DNA of 54,395 bases from Algoriphagus sp. (lineage in GTDB: Bacteria > Bacteroidota > Bacteroidia > Cytophagales > Cyclobacteriaceae): positions 1-54,395 of the forward strand of contig JAGXQZ010000106.1 of NCBI GenBank assembly GCA_018336015.1. The letters are read 5' to 3'. Position numbers and translations under genes: made by a program. This document shows positions 24,810 through 33,699 of the stretch, one piece after another (position 1 is the stretch's first letter; each line of letters begins with the position of its first letter). The notes beneath the pieces are model-generated. The model was not told the origin of the DNA. It saw nothing but the letters and a program-made list of their open reading frames with translations, and did no database searches.

Positions 24810-26060
24810 GTGGTTCTTCTTCGAATATTGCTCTTCCTTATTTTCCTTTTTTTCATTGATTGGTATACGTTTCAAGCGTTTAAAACAACTTTCCCAAGTC
24901 AGACATGGGTAAAAATTGGCTATTGGCTTTTTTCAATATTAGTTTATACCTACGTCCTCTATGGTTTTTTAACCTTCAGTAGGGAAGCTATGAATCCGAA
25001 TTTTGGAACGATGGTTTCATTGATGATTTTGTCATTGGTTCCCAAACTGATTATTCTGACATTCCTCTTTGGTGAGGATGTTTTACGGTTTTTTACAGGA
25101 AGCTTTCAGTCTTTTTCAGGCAGCCGACAGGGAGACTTTTTACCCGATCGGAGAAAATTCATCAGCCAAACTGCTCTCGTGCTATCTGCTATTCCTTTTA
25201 TGGGAATCCTTCATGGCGTCCTGATTGGAAAGTATCGCTATCGGGTGATGAAGCATACACTGGAATTTGACGACTTGCCGGAAGAGTTTGACGGGTTTAG
25301 GATTACCCAGATTTCGGATATCCACTCGGGAAGTTTTGATGACAAAAAGAAGCTAGAATACGGCATTGACTTGATCAATCAGCAAAAGTCAGACATCATT
25401 TTATTCACCGGAGATTTGGTAAATAATCATGCTGGGGAAATGGAGCCTTGGGTGGAAACATTTAAAAAGCTCCATGCTCCGATGGGAAAGTATTCCATCT
25501 TAGGTAATCACGACTATGGAGACTACATGTATTGGCCCAGCCAGGAGGCTAAGGCAGAAAATCTAAAGCGTCTGTTTGAAGTTCAGGAAGAGCTTGGATT
25601 TAAGCTTTTACGAAATGAAAACGTCAAAATCGAAAAGCCTGCCCTGAGCGGAGTCGAAGGGGCTGGGGCAAGCATCGATCTGATAGGTGTAGAAAACTGG
25701 GGAAAAGGTTTCGCTCAATACGGGGACTTGGCCAAAGCAGCGAGCAACCTTTCGGCAGAAAGTTTTAAAATCCTGATGAGTCACGACCCTTCTCACTTTG
25801 ACGAAGAGGTCAAAAAATTTGCGCAACATATCCACCTTACTCTGAGCGGACATACCCATGGGATGCAGTTTGGTATCGAGATTCCCGGCTTGATCAAATG
25901 GAGCCCTTCTTCCCTTCGCTATCCCAAATGGGCCGGACTATACGAGGAAATGGGCCGGTATCTGCATGTAAATAGAGGCTTCGGGTTTTTGGCCTTTCCG
26001 GGAAGAGTTGGGATTTGGCCGGAGATTACTGTGCTGGAGTTGAGAAGAAAAAGTTCCTAA
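24810..26060 (+). CDS. Membrane-anchored calcineurin-like phosphoesterase
   Basis: A 416-residue protein. Residues 1-150 hold about four membrane segments. The metallophosphoesterase domain follows, with ISDIHSGSFDD (DxH), FTGDLVNN, LGNHDYGDY, MSHDPSHFDE and LSGHTHGMQFG: the full set of metal ligands. Related proteins with this layout are YkuE/YaeI-like hydrolases acting at the membrane. The start is a GTG at 24810, chosen because it begins the first membrane segment; a slightly later start is possible. Residues 277-284 (PALSGVEG) are encoded by a dispersed DNA repeat that lies in frame between two conserved strands. Confidence 0.85.
   Translation: MVLLRILLFLIFLFFIDWYTFQAFKTTFPSQTWVKIGYWLFSILVYTYVLYGFLTFSREAMNPNFGTMVSLMILSLVPKLIILTFLFGEDVLRFFTGSFQSFSGSRQGDFLPDRRKFISQTALVLSAIPFMGILHGVLIGKYRYRVMKHTLEFDDLPEEFDGFRITQISDIHSGSFDDKKKLEYGIDLINQQKSDIILFTGDLVNNHAGEMEPWVETFKKLHAPMGKYSILGNHDYGDYMYWPSQEAKAENLKRLFEVQEELGFKLLRNENVKIEKPALSGVEGAGASIDLIGVENWGKGFAQYGDLAKAASNLSAESFKILMSHDPSHFDEEVKKFAQHIHLTLSGHTHGMQFGIEIPGLIKWSPSSLRYPKWAGLYEEMGRYLHVNRGFGFLAFPGRVGIWPEITVLELRRKSS
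25642..25661. repeat. Dispersed repeat inside a coding sequence
   Basis: CCCTGAGCGGAGTCGAAGGG has CCCT...AGGG ends and encodes LSGVEG in the phosphoesterase. A related CTTCGACT...AGTCGAAG element lies at 26635-26667. Such words are common dispersed repeats in Bacteroidota, as I recall. Confidence 0.75.
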
Positions 26061-26139
26061 TCATTCGTTTTCACAATTGCATTTAAAGCTTGTATTGATA
26101 ATACAAGATTTTGAAACTAATTGAAAATCAATAAACTAA

Positions 26140-26319
26140 CTAATTACTATTCTTTCTATTGCGCATCCACTCCACTACAAATGCTATCGCTCCCCAAACT
26201 AATATGACTCCAAGAACCCAGTTTGGAATAAAAAAAAGATCCAAGGACTTCACTAAAACTATCAATCCAATTAATAAGAAGGGCAAGCCGTGAAGCCGGT
26301 CAATTGGTTTTCTGCTCAT
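26140..26319 (-). CDS. Small membrane protein (59 aa), hypothetical
   Basis: A 59-residue frame: MSRKPIDRLHG, two hydrophobic stretches (LPFLLIGLIVLVKSLDLFF and WVLGVILVWGAIAFVVEW) and a basic end (MRNRKNSN). Its ATG overlaps the stop of the upstream small ORF by 4 bases (ATGA), a sign of translational coupling. No family is recognised. The double hydrophobic hairpin with positive ends looks like a real small membrane protein rather than chance. Confidence 0.6.
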   Translation of the reverse strand: MSRKPIDRLHGLPFLLIGLIVLVKSLDLFFIPNWVLGVILVWGAIAFVVEWMRNRKNSN

Positions 26320-26513
26320 TTACTTCCTTTTTTCAGCCCAGTCCTTAAAGCAATCACCTGTGCAACCACCATTATAGCCATCGCAATCGCTGTAAAATTC
26401 GGCACGTTATACCTCCCTTCCATCCACCATCCGCTGTACCACAAAGACACACCACCAACCAAAAGCGCAGAAATCAGCAATACCACATGAAAATAAAATC
26501 TTCTCTTGCTCAT
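26316..26513 (-). CDS. Small membrane protein (65 aa), hypothetical
   Basis: A 65-residue frame with two predicted membrane segments: FHVVLLISALLVGGVSLWY (about residues 8-26) and FTAIAMAIMVVAQVIALRTG (about 40-59). The basic N-terminus is MSKRRFY and the C-terminus is LKKGSK. It is followed by a coupled 59-residue ORF of similar design. It lies downstream of ettA, but beyond ettA's terminator. No known family is recognised; a two-component small membrane complex is only a guess. Confidence 0.6.
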   Translation of the reverse strand: MSKRRFYFHVVLLISALLVGGVSLWYSGWWMEGRYNVPNFTAIAMAIMVVAQVIALRTGLKKGSK

Positions 26514-26559
26514 GATTTAAAAACTAATTCTGAAGTAATAAATCGAAATAAATACTAAA

Positions 26560-26596
26560 AACAAAGCCCCCCGAAGATTTCTCCTCGAGGGGTTTA
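26560..26596 (-). terminator. Terminator after ettA
   Basis: On the minus strand CCCCTCGA and TCGGGGGG pair with a bulge around GGAGAAATCT and are followed by CTTTGTTTTTAG. Confidence 0.65.
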
Positions 26597-26634
26597 GTTT
26601 GAGCTTTCTAATTTTAACTCATTTGATTTAAGCC

Positions 26635-26667
26635 TTCGACTCATGTTACACTGAGAGAAGTCGAAGT
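26635..26667. repeat. Inverted repeat CTTCGACT...AGTCGAAG
   Basis: A perfect 8-bp inverted repeat with a 17-base loop, related in sequence to the repeat inside the phosphoesterase gene (25642-25661). Confidence 0.65.
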
Positions 26668-26687
26668 AAGAGGTTGACAATCTGAAT

Positions 26688-26705
26688 ACTGCAAACTGAG
26701 ACTGC
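26688..26705 (-). repeat. Post-stop word shared with the other ABC-F gene
   Basis: On the minus strand CAGTCTCAGTTTGCAGTA begins 4 bases after the ettA stop and matches 17 of 18 bases of 13688-13705, after the other ABC-F gene. Confidence 0.75.
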
Positions 26706-26708
26706 TTA

Positions 26709-28388
26709 CTACTTAAGGTTCTTATACCGAATCCTTTTGGGAGTCAAATCACCCAATCGCTTCTTCTTATTTTCCTCATAGTCGGAGAAGTTACCTTCAA
26801 ACCAATAGACCTGAGAGTCTCCCTCAAAGGCCAAAATGTGGGTACAGATACGATCCAAGAACCAACGGTCGTGGGAGATAATCACCGCACAGCCACCGAA
26901 GTTTTCCAAGGCTTCCTCCAAAGCCCGAAGCGTGTTGACATCGAGGTCGTTGGTCGGTTCGTCAAGGAGAAGCAAGTTTCCGCCTTCTTTTAGCGTGATC
27001 GCCAAGTGAACTCGGTTTCGCTCACCACCTGAGAGCACGCCTACCTTTTTCTCCTGATCAGAACCGGCAAAGTTGAACTTGGACACATAGGCGCGCGAAT
27101 TGACTTCCTTGTTTCCCAGCTTCATCAACTCATTTCCGCCTGAGATCAATTGGTAAACCGTCTTGTTTGGATCAAGCTGATCATGCTCCTGATCGACATA
27201 AGCTAGTTTCACAGTCTCACCTACTTCAAAATTTCCGGAATCCGGCTTTTCCTGTCCTGTTATCAGTTTGAAAAGCGTGGTTTTACCTGCACCATTCGGT
27301 CCGATAATTCCAACGATTCCACCTTGAGGCAAAGAGAAGCTTAAATTTTCAAAAAGCAGCTTGTCTCCATAAGCTTTGGACACATTATTCACTTCAATCA
27401 CCTTTGCTCCCAATCTTGGTCCAGGAGGAATGAAAAGCTCCAGTTTAGCTTCTTTCTCTTTTGCCTCCTCCCCGATCAATTTATCATAGGCATTCAAACG
27501 CGCTTTTCCTTTGGATTGACGCGCCTTGGGAGACATGCGAATCCACTCCAATTCCCGCTCGAGGGTCTTTTGACGCTTGGATTCTGTTTTCTCTTCCTGC
27601 TTCAGTCGGTTTTGCTTTTGATCCAGCCAAGAGGAGTAGTTGCCTTTCCACGGTATGCCTTCTCCACGGTCCAATTCGAGGATCCAACCGGCCACATTAT
27701 CCAAGAAGTAGCGGTCGTGGGTCACAGCAATGACTGTTCCTTTGTAGTTCTGCAAGTGCTGCTCCAACCAATGGACTGATTCGGCATCAAGGTGGTTGGT
27801 AGGTTCATCAAGCAAAAGCACGTCCGGCTCCTGAAGAAGTAGTCTACAAAGAGCTACACGTCTTTTCTCACCTCCGGATAGGTTAGCCACATTGGCATCC
27901 GCAGGTGGGAGACGAAGGGCGTCCATTGCCTTGTCGAGCATCACATCCAGTTCCCAGGCATTGGCTGCATCGAGTTTTTCCTGCACTTCCCCTTGACGGG
28001 TAATGAGCTTATCCATCTCATCAGGATCTTCCATCAAGGCAGGATCCATGAATTTCTCGTTGATTTCTTCAAATTCTTTGAGCAAAGCCACTGTTCCTGC
28101 TACGGCCTCTTCCACCACTTCTTTGACGGTTTTAGTTGGGTCAAGCTTAGGTTCCTGCTCCAGCATACCCACCGTATATCCCGGTGACCAAACTACCTCG
28201 CCTAGAAATTCTTTGTCCATCCCTGCAATGATTCTAAGCAGGGAAGATTTACCAGAACCGTTGAGACCGAGTACGCCGATCTTGGCTCCGTAAAAAAATG
28301 AAAGGTAAATATCCTTTAAAACTTTCTTTTGTGGGGGGTAAATCTTGGACACCCCAGCCATGGAAAATATGATTTTTTCTGCGCTCAT
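26709..28388 (-). CDS. ettA: Energy-dependent translational throttle protein EttA (ABC-F)
   Basis: A 559-residue soluble twin-ATPase protein, close in length and motifs to E. coli EttA (555 residues). Domain 1: [40 protein letters not shown]. The arm and linker region ([14 protein letters not shown] onward, then the basic [16 protein letters not shown]) follows. Domain 2: [28 protein letters not shown] and [12 protein letters not shown], where the DLDVN wording is typical of EttA. It gates ribosomes entering elongation in response to ATP/ADP. The gene is transcribed divergently from the DUF349 gene. Confidence 0.93.
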   Translation of the reverse strand: MSAEKIIFSMAGVSKIYPPQKKVLKDIYLSFFYGAKIGVLGLNGSGKSSLLRIIAGMDKEFLGEVVWSPGYTVGMLEQEPKLDPTKTVKEVVEEAVAGTVALLKEFEEINEKFMDPALMEDPDEMDKLITRQGEVQEKLDAANAWELDVMLDKAMDALRLPPADANVANLSGGEKRRVALCRLLLQEPDVLLLDEPTNHLDAESVHWLEQHLQNYKGTVIAVTHDRYFLDNVAGWILELDRGEGIPWKGNYSSWLDQKQNRLKQEEKTESKRQKTLERELEWIRMSPKARQSKGKARLNAYDKLIGEEAKEKEAKLELFIPPGPRLGAKVIEVNNVSKAYGDKLLFENLSFSLPQGGIVGIIGPNGAGKTTLFKLITGQEKPDSGNFEVGETVKLAYVDQEHDQLDPNKTVYQLISGGNELMKLGNKEVNSRAYVSKFNFAGSDQEKKVGVLSGGERNRVHLAITLKEGGNLLLLDEPTNDLDVNTLRALEEALENFGGCAVIISHDRWFLDRICTHILAFEGDSQVYWFEGNFSDYEENKKKRLGDLTPKRIRYKNLK

Positions 28389-28520
28389 GCCTGTATGTTA
28401 GTTACTGTCGATTGTGAATAGATCAAGTCGGCAAAAATATACCTTTCTTAGGATAAGTGAGGGCTAAATGATTATTTTGCATAAAATCGAAAACGACCAC
28501 CTATAACCTATTGTAGTATA

Positions 28521-29771
28521 ATGGAACATCCATTTGGATATATCAAAGACGGTAAAGTCTTTTTGAGGGGTTTTTTAGGGAGGAATGATCGCGAAATCGG
28601 CGAGGTTAAAGAAAGCGAAAGCTCTACTATTCAGTACTTTGAGACTCGTTTTGAACAAATCAAAGAGAAGGTAGCCAAACTGAAATCAGACATTGAGGAA
28701 AACCAGAATAAGGGTTCTTTCCTCATGAAACTCATCCACCTAAGAGACTCACTTTTTGAAAGTGATGCTTTGGGTGATTTCGAACCTTTAATTGAGGAAC
28801 TGAACCAGCAGGAAATTATCCTTAATGAAATAATTCAGGCTAATCGCTCCAAAAACCTGGAGGTCAAAAAAGGACTGATCCTCGAAGCAGAATCCCTAAA
28901 GAACGATACGGACTGGAAAGAAACCGCAGAGAAATTCAAAGAATTGAAGCTCAGATGGATCAAAACCGGACCTGTAGAAAAAGAGATTAACGAAGAAATC
29001 GAACAGCAATTCAACGAGGCTATACAAACCTTTTTTGAAAATCGAAGACATTTCTTTGAAGGCCTCGCCCTTCAGGCTGAGGAAAACATCAAGGTCTATG
29101 AGGCATTAGTCATACAGGCGAGAGAAGCACACGACTTACCAGATGCCAAAATGGCCTTCGAGATCAGCAAACGGATCCAAAGAGAATGGAAAGAGGCCGG
29201 CAAAGTACCTGCCGAAAAACGTCAGCCACTTTGGGATGAATTTTCCAAATTGAATAATAGGATCTTTTCCAGATACAAACGAGGTCTCAATCCAGGACCG
29301 CAAATGCATCCAAGGGAAGTGCTCCGCAAAATTGAGGGAATGGTAGAAGAGCTGAAAAAAATGGCTCATCAGCCAAGCAGCTATTCCATCACCACGCGTG
29401 CGAAGGCTATCCAAGAAGATTGGAAAAAGCTTCCCATGAGAAAACCGAAAGAAGCCAACTTACCGGCTAGATCTTATCAGTTTTTCATGGATATCATTTT
29501 CGAAAAGGCCTTCCTGGAAAAACTGGCTCATGGAAAATACGAAGACTTTGACCAGAAAAACCCGCAGGAGCAAAATCAGATTAAATCATCCATTCTCAAG
29601 GACTTACTTCATAGAGATCAGAGTGAGTTGGAGACCATGCAAAACAATTCGGATAACTTCCGAGTAGAGACTCCGGACTTTGAGATGATGATGAAAAAAA
29701 AGTTATCCAGCCTGAAGCGCAAAGTGGACGTAAAAAACTATATTTTGAAGCAACTTTCTCCTCGATATTGA
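28521..29771 (+). CDS. DUF349 domain protein, coiled-coil rich
   Basis: A 416-residue, highly charged helical protein. DUF349 helical repeats are visible at LKNDTDWKETAEKFKELKLRWIKTGPV (about 130-157) and again at MAFEISKRIQREWKEAGKVPAEKRQPLWDEF (about 210-240), each with the family's W-K-x-G-P/V pattern, and partly at IQEDWKKLP. The function of DUF349 proteins is not established. It is conserved in Bacteroidota and divergent from ettA here. There is no signal peptide or membrane segment. Confidence 0.85.
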   Translation: MEHPFGYIKDGKVFLRGFLGRNDREIGEVKESESSTIQYFETRFEQIKEKVAKLKSDIEENQNKGSFLMKLIHLRDSLFESDALGDFEPLIEELNQQEIILNEIIQANRSKNLEVKKGLILEAESLKNDTDWKETAEKFKELKLRWIKTGPVEKEINEEIEQQFNEAIQTFFENRRHFFEGLALQAEENIKVYEALVIQAREAHDLPDAKMAFEISKRIQREWKEAGKVPAEKRQPLWDEFSKLNNRIFSRYKRGLNPGPQMHPREVLRKIEGMVEELKKMAHQPSSYSITTRAKAIQEDWKKLPMRKPKEANLPARSYQFFMDIIFEKAFLEKLAHGKYEDFDQKNPQEQNQIKSSILKDLLHRDQSELETMQNNSDNFRVETPDFEMMMKKKLSSLKRKVDVKNYILKQLSPRY

Positions 29772-29846
29772 GTAGAAACTACTTATTGAAAAAATCACTA
29801 TTCTTGCAACCTTAAAAAATCCGGAACACCTTTTAAAATAAACACT

Positions 29847-30068
29847 ATGTACTGGACACTTGAACTAGCATCCTATCTAGAGGACGCTCCCTGGCCAGCG
29901 ACCAAGGATGAGCTTATCGACTACGCCATCCGCTCCGGCGCACCACTGGAAGTAGTGGAAAACCTCCAAGAACTCGAAGACGACGGAGAGCCCTATGAAA
30001 CTATCGAAGAGATTTGGCCTGATTATCCGACCAAAGATGATTTCTTCTTTAACGAGGACGAATACTAA
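29847..30068 (+). CDS. DUF2795 domain protein (73 aa)
   Basis: A short, very acidic protein. The start MYWTLELASYLEDAPWPATKDELIDYAIRSGAPLEV matches the DUF2795 family, which has a conserved small helical fold. The C-terminus is rich in Asp, Glu and Phe (DDFFFNEDEY). Its role is unknown. It lies 75 bases after the DUF349 gene and ends in a clear terminator, so the two may share a transcript. Confidence 0.85.
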   Translation: MYWTLELASYLEDAPWPATKDELIDYAIRSGAPLEVVENLQELEDDGEPYETIEEIWPDYPTKDDFFFNEDEY

Positions 30069-30074
30069 AATGAG

Positions 30075-30105
30075 AAGCCCTGAATTTCCAGGGCTTTTTT
30101 CTTTT
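30075..30105 (+). terminator. Terminator after the DUF2795 gene
   Basis: AAGCCCTG and CAGGGCTT pair around a 6-base loop and are followed by TTTTTCTTTTT. Confidence 0.9.
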
Positions 30106-30131
30106 TATAGACAGTAAACCTATCCTTCCTT

Positions 30132-30869
30132 TTACATTCCCAAAACTTGTCTCAGCCGTGTGTATCCTGTTTTACTGACAGGAATTTTTTCTCCTCTTCT
30201 AAGCTTGACTAAGTAGGAATCTCGCTCATATGGTTCTATACCAGCAATTTCATTCAGATTGATCATAAAAGACCTGTGGACTCTGGCAAACTTTCCAGGA
30301 TCCATACTTTCCTCGAGTTGCTTCATGGTCATTTTTTTCAAAAACTTTCCATCAGCTGTATGAATACTTATGTAATCATCCTCCGCTTCGAAATAACTCA
30401 CCTCAGTGACGGGAATGATCTTTATATCATTTTTCACCCGGACCACCAATCGATTACTTTTCTCAGCCAATAATCTATTTCCAGCTTCATCTTCAAGAAG
30501 GGAGGATTCCTTTTGGGAAAATTGAATCAAAAACCGTTCAACCGCCTGCTTAAACCTTGCCGGTGAAAAAGGCTTAAGTAAATAATCCATTGCTTTGGCG
30601 TCAAAAGCTTTGAGCGCATATTGATCAAAGGCCGTGGTAAAAATCACCGCTGGAGGTTCTTCCAAAAGTTCCAACAACTCAAACCCGGTAATTTTCGGCA
30701 TTTGCACATCCAAAAAAATTAGATCGGGCTTATGTTGCTGAATCGCTTTGAGCCCTTGAAATCCATCATGACAAATTTCCAAGATCTGAAACTGAGAAAA
30801 TGTCCCCAAGTATTCTTGAACGATACCTGCAGCTAGAGGCTCATCATCGATAATTATTGTCCTGATCAT
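30132..30869 (-). CDS. LytTR-family response regulator
   Basis: A 245-residue regulator. The receiver domain (residues 1-120) has the phospho-acceptor Asp in DLIFLDVQMP and the TTAFDQYAL and LLKPFSP switch residues. The C-terminal LytTR DNA-binding domain shows VSYFEAEDDYISIHTADGKF and FARVHRSFMINLNEI. It overlaps the histidine kinase gene by 4 bases (ATGA), giving a standard LytS/LytR-type pair. Targets are unknown; the upstream LiaF-like gene suggests envelope stress. Confidence 0.95.
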   Translation of the reverse strand: MIRTIIIDDEPLAAGIVQEYLGTFSQFQILEICHDGFQGLKAIQQHKPDLIFLDVQMPKITGFELLELLEEPPAVIFTTAFDQYALKAFDAKAMDYLLKPFSPARFKQAVERFLIQFSQKESSLLEDEAGNRLLAEKSNRLVVRVKNDIKIIPVTEVSYFEAEDDYISIHTADGKFLKKMTMKQLEESMDPGKFARVHRSFMINLNEIAGIEPYERDSYLVKLRRGEKIPVSKTGYTRLRQVLGM

Positions 30870-31906
30870 ACAAACTGAGGGATTTGTAATTGAATAGTGA
30901 ATAGGCCTTCGTGGGCACTCTTGTGGAGTAAATCCTTACGCCCAAAAAGAAGGTATAACCTACGCTCTACCGAACTTAGGCCAAAACCTGTTCCCTCGGC
31001 CCCGACATAATCAGGGTCAAAAGGATTTTGGATCCCTAACACAAGATAGTTGCCTTCCTTTTTACATTTCATCTCGATCTTGACCTCCCCTGTGACGCCA
31101 TATAGGCCGTGTTTGATGGCGTTTTCGACCAAGGGCTGAATCAATAACGGAGGTAATTTGGCATGCTCAACCTCTTTTTCCATTGAAAATTCCACCTTCA
31201 ACCGATGCCCAAATCTCACTCTCTCAATATCCAGATACATCTTTAGATAGTTGACTTCCTCCTCGAGCGTAACCCAAGTCTGCACATCCTTTCGGATTGT
31301 ACCTCGCAGAAAATCCGAAAGAAGAAGGACCATTTCTCTTGCTTTGTGAGGTTGTGACACGACCAAGGCGTTGATCGAATTGAGACTGTTAAACAGAAAA
31401 TGAGGCTGAAGCTGCTGTCGAAGTTGAGCCAACTCTGCTTCTTTGGAGAGTTCGAGCATTTGTGATTCACGGTTGCGCAGTTCTTCCTGCCTTTCAAGCT
31501 TGGACACCACCAAGGCCAAAACCCCAATCAATTGCTCCGCCAGTCCCAGTACCATCCAGCGCAGGTAAACTGACTTTTCAAGAAGCTCCAGATATATGTC
31601 ATCTTCGAGATACCACCACGAAAGCAAAAATCGGTGTCCATATACTGAAAGTCCACTTAGTGCGACAGGAACCAAAAAGACCAACAAAAGATTTTTTCCC
31701 TTGGGTGAATAAAGGCTGAAAACACGATCCAATACAGCCACCCCGCCCAAAAAGAATAATGCAAAAAAGAACGAATCCGTAAAGGCGACTTCTGTCGATA
31801 ATCCCTCATTGGTCAGTAAAAAGAAACATCCCAAGAGCCAGATGATGCCGGCTCCGGGGATGATCCATTTTCCAAGTCTTGGATTTGAAAATGCGTTTAA
31901 AAACAA
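30866..31906 (-). CDS. LytS-type sensor histidine kinase
   Basis: A 346-residue membrane kinase. Four membrane segments occupy about residues 12-145, with no large extracellular sensor domain. A coiled linker leads to the His_kinase box LRQQLQPHFLFNSLNSINALV (phospho-acceptor His), followed by the ATPase region with LIQPLVENAIKHGLYG (N box) and GTGFGLSSVERRL (G box). It lies 33 bases after the LiaF-like gene and overlaps its response regulator. It may sense through its membrane part or through the LiaF-like protein. Confidence 0.93.
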   Translation of the reverse strand: MFLNAFSNPRLGKWIIPGAGIIWLLGCFFLLTNEGLSTEVAFTDSFFFALFFLGGVAVLDRVFSLYSPKGKNLLLVFLVPVALSGLSVYGHRFLLSWWYLEDDIYLELLEKSVYLRWMVLGLAEQLIGVLALVVSKLERQEELRNRESQMLELSKEAELAQLRQQLQPHFLFNSLNSINALVVSQPHKAREMVLLLSDFLRGTIRKDVQTWVTLEEEVNYLKMYLDIERVRFGHRLKVEFSMEKEVEHAKLPPLLIQPLVENAIKHGLYGVTGEVKIEMKCKKEGNYLVLGIQNPFDPDYVGAEGTGFGLSSVERRLYLLFGRKDLLHKSAHEGLFTIQLQIPQFV

Positions 31907-31939
31907 GGTGATGGTGGTAAAATAGTTGGTTTAATCTCG

Positions 31940-32779
31940 TCAAAAGGATTTGATTTCCAAGCCTCCAAACAAAATGGTGCCTTTCAATACCACCACTTTG
32001 TTGGGATCAACCCCTCCTTCTCGGAAGAATCGCTTGTCTTCCAATCCAGCTGCAATGTTGGTCACCTCAGTACGGATATCCCAATGTGGAGGCACGATCA
32101 TCTTGACACCACCAAAAATGATATCTACTTGGATAGTCACTACACCATTGAAATCCACTTGGGTCAAATCCAAGTCTGCTCCACCGAATGCCGCAGTCAC
32201 TTTTCCTCCCTGGAAGTTTTTGGACATCAACTTTCGATTGACCCCACTGAAGATTGCATCGATATTTAATCGATCAGCAAAGGAAGTCCCCGTGGTTCGG
32301 GTAAATCCAGATTCAGTACTGGATTGGAAACTGCCAGTTGATCCAGTTTCGTCTACTACTTTGGCCTCTTCTACGGTAGAAGTACTCGAAAAGGAAGTCT
32401 TGCTTTTTCGCTCAGACTCCCAATTGCGACGGATATCTTCGAGCACTTTGTTTTCTCGAGTCTTCTGAGTGATCAGGTAAATCCCCAAGATGATCAAGCC
32501 CAGTGGCCATACATATTGTCCCAATCCAAAATCCAGGTCAAACTCTCTTTTTAAGAGGAAATAAGCTCCTATGAAAAGAATGACAAAACCAAAGAAACTC
32601 TTGAACTCATGCTTGATGATCGAAAAGGTACCAATTACAATTAGGATCATCGGCCAGGTAAGAATCCAATCGGGGATGAAAAATCCGATTTTGCGAAGCA
32701 ATAGGATCACTCCTATACCGAGAATAATAAATCCGAAAGCGATACTTCCGTCATTTCGAGGTTTGGTGTAGTTGTTCAT
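31940..32779 (-). CDS. LiaF-like membrane protein
   Basis: A 279-residue protein. Residues 10-100 hold four short membrane segments (IAFGFIILGIGVILLLRKIG, ILTWPMILIVIGTF, FFGFVILFIGAYFLL, YVWPLGLIILGIYLIT). The C-terminal half is a beta-rich LiaF-like domain with GGADLDLTQVDF, IFGGVKMIVPPHW and LFGGLEIKSF. LiaF proteins repress a partner sensor kinase until the cell wall is stressed. It is the first gene of an operon with the LytS-type kinase and LytTR regulator, which supports that link. Confidence 0.85.
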   Translation of the reverse strand: MNNYTKPRNDGSIAFGFIILGIGVILLLRKIGFFIPDWILTWPMILIVIGTFSIIKHEFKSFFGFVILFIGAYFLLKREFDLDFGLGQYVWPLGLIILGIYLITQKTRENKVLEDIRRNWESERKSKTSFSSTSTVEEAKVVDETGSTGSFQSSTESGFTRTTGTSFADRLNIDAIFSGVNRKLMSKNFQGGKVTAAFGGADLDLTQVDFNGVVTIQVDIIFGGVKMIVPPHWDIRTEVTNIAAGLEDKRFFREGGVDPNKVVVLKGTILFGGLEIKSF

Positions 32780-32914
32780 AGCTGTAAGAATTAAATGATG
32801 ACCAAAAATATACTGCTGTGATCTGGTCTGGAATCCCTCTTAGGCCAAGGTGTTTGAAAAGTCGGTAAAGGCGGCTAAACAGTCGGTGAAAATGCAAGCT
32901 GATTTTTTACCGAT

Positions 32915-33595
32915 TCACTTTTTTCTGGAAAGCAGAAACTCTGCGTACTCCAAGTCCTCTGGTGTGGTCAATTTGATGTTTTCCATATTGCCGTCAATCA
33001 GAGTGACCTGCCATCCTTGAAATTCATATACGGTGGCATCATCGGTAAATTCCCCTCGCTCGGGAGTCTCAAATGCCTTTTTTATTTTATCCAGTTGGAA
33101 AGTCTGCGGGGTCTGCACCAGTCGGTATTTGTGCCTTTCTCTAAACTGACTCCAACCATCATGAATACTTACTTCTCGGAGCGAATCCTTTAAAGGAACA
33201 ACAGCGATGGCACTTCCGGATTTTTCAGCCTTTTCAAAACTTTCCTTAATCACATCCCCACTCACAAAAGGCCTGACTGCATCATGAATTGCCACCAATC
33301 CTGAGGAAGTCGAGATAGCATCCAGCCCATTTTTCACGGATTGAAATCGTGTAGCTCCTCCCGATACCACTTGATGAGCAAGCGTAAAATCATATTGAAA
33401 GCAGAGATCCTTCCAAAATTCAAAATCATCTTTGGGCAAGACAAGGATCAACCGGATTTGAGAGTCAGCATGGTAAAAAGCTTCCAAAGTATGCATCAAG
33501 ACAGGTTTGCCACCAATGGGAATGTACTGCTTGGAAATGGAAGTCCCCATTCGGGTTCCCCGTCCTCCTGCGACCAAAATTGCAACTTTATCCAT
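32915..33595 (-). CDS. ispD: 2-C-methyl-D-erythritol 4-phosphate cytidylyltransferase
   Basis: A 226-residue enzyme of the non-mevalonate isoprenoid pathway that joins CTP and MEP. Visible motifs are AILVAGGRGTRMGTSISKQY (nucleotide loop), GGATRFQSVKNGL, AIHDAVRPFVS and EFTDDATVYE, then NIKLTTPEDL. Length is standard. It is downstream of queA in the same direction, but a terminator lies between them. Confidence 0.95.
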   Translation of the reverse strand: MDKVAILVAGGRGTRMGTSISKQYIPIGGKPVLMHTLEAFYHADSQIRLILVLPKDDFEFWKDLCFQYDFTLAHQVVSGGATRFQSVKNGLDAISTSSGLVAIHDAVRPFVSGDVIKESFEKAEKSGSAIAVVPLKDSLREVSIHDGWSQFRERHKYRLVQTPQTFQLDKIKKAFETPERGEFTDDATVYEFQGWQVTLIDGNMENIKLTTPEDLEYAEFLLSRKK

Positions 33596-33671
33596 GTCTT
33601 TGATTTACTGCAAAAGTAACCTGATGGTCGAAACGGCCAATAATTTATGGATCCGAAAAAGAAAACATCAT

Positions 33672-33696
33672 AAAAAAAGCCCCTCTCGGGGCTTTT
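33672..33696 (-). terminator. Terminator after queA
   Basis: AAAAGCCCC (33675-33683) and GGGGCTTTT (33688-33696) form a perfect 9-bp stem. On the minus strand TTTATG follows. Confidence 0.88.
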
Positions 33697-33699
33697 CAA

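Noticed and set aside
24701..24859. 52-codon GTG ORF with a signal-peptide-like start (LLLALIVSGKLIAQ), overlapping the phosphoesterase start
   Set aside because: It is short, overlaps a clear gene by 50 bases and has no recognisable mature sequence. It could be a remnant, but the evidence is too weak to list as a gene.
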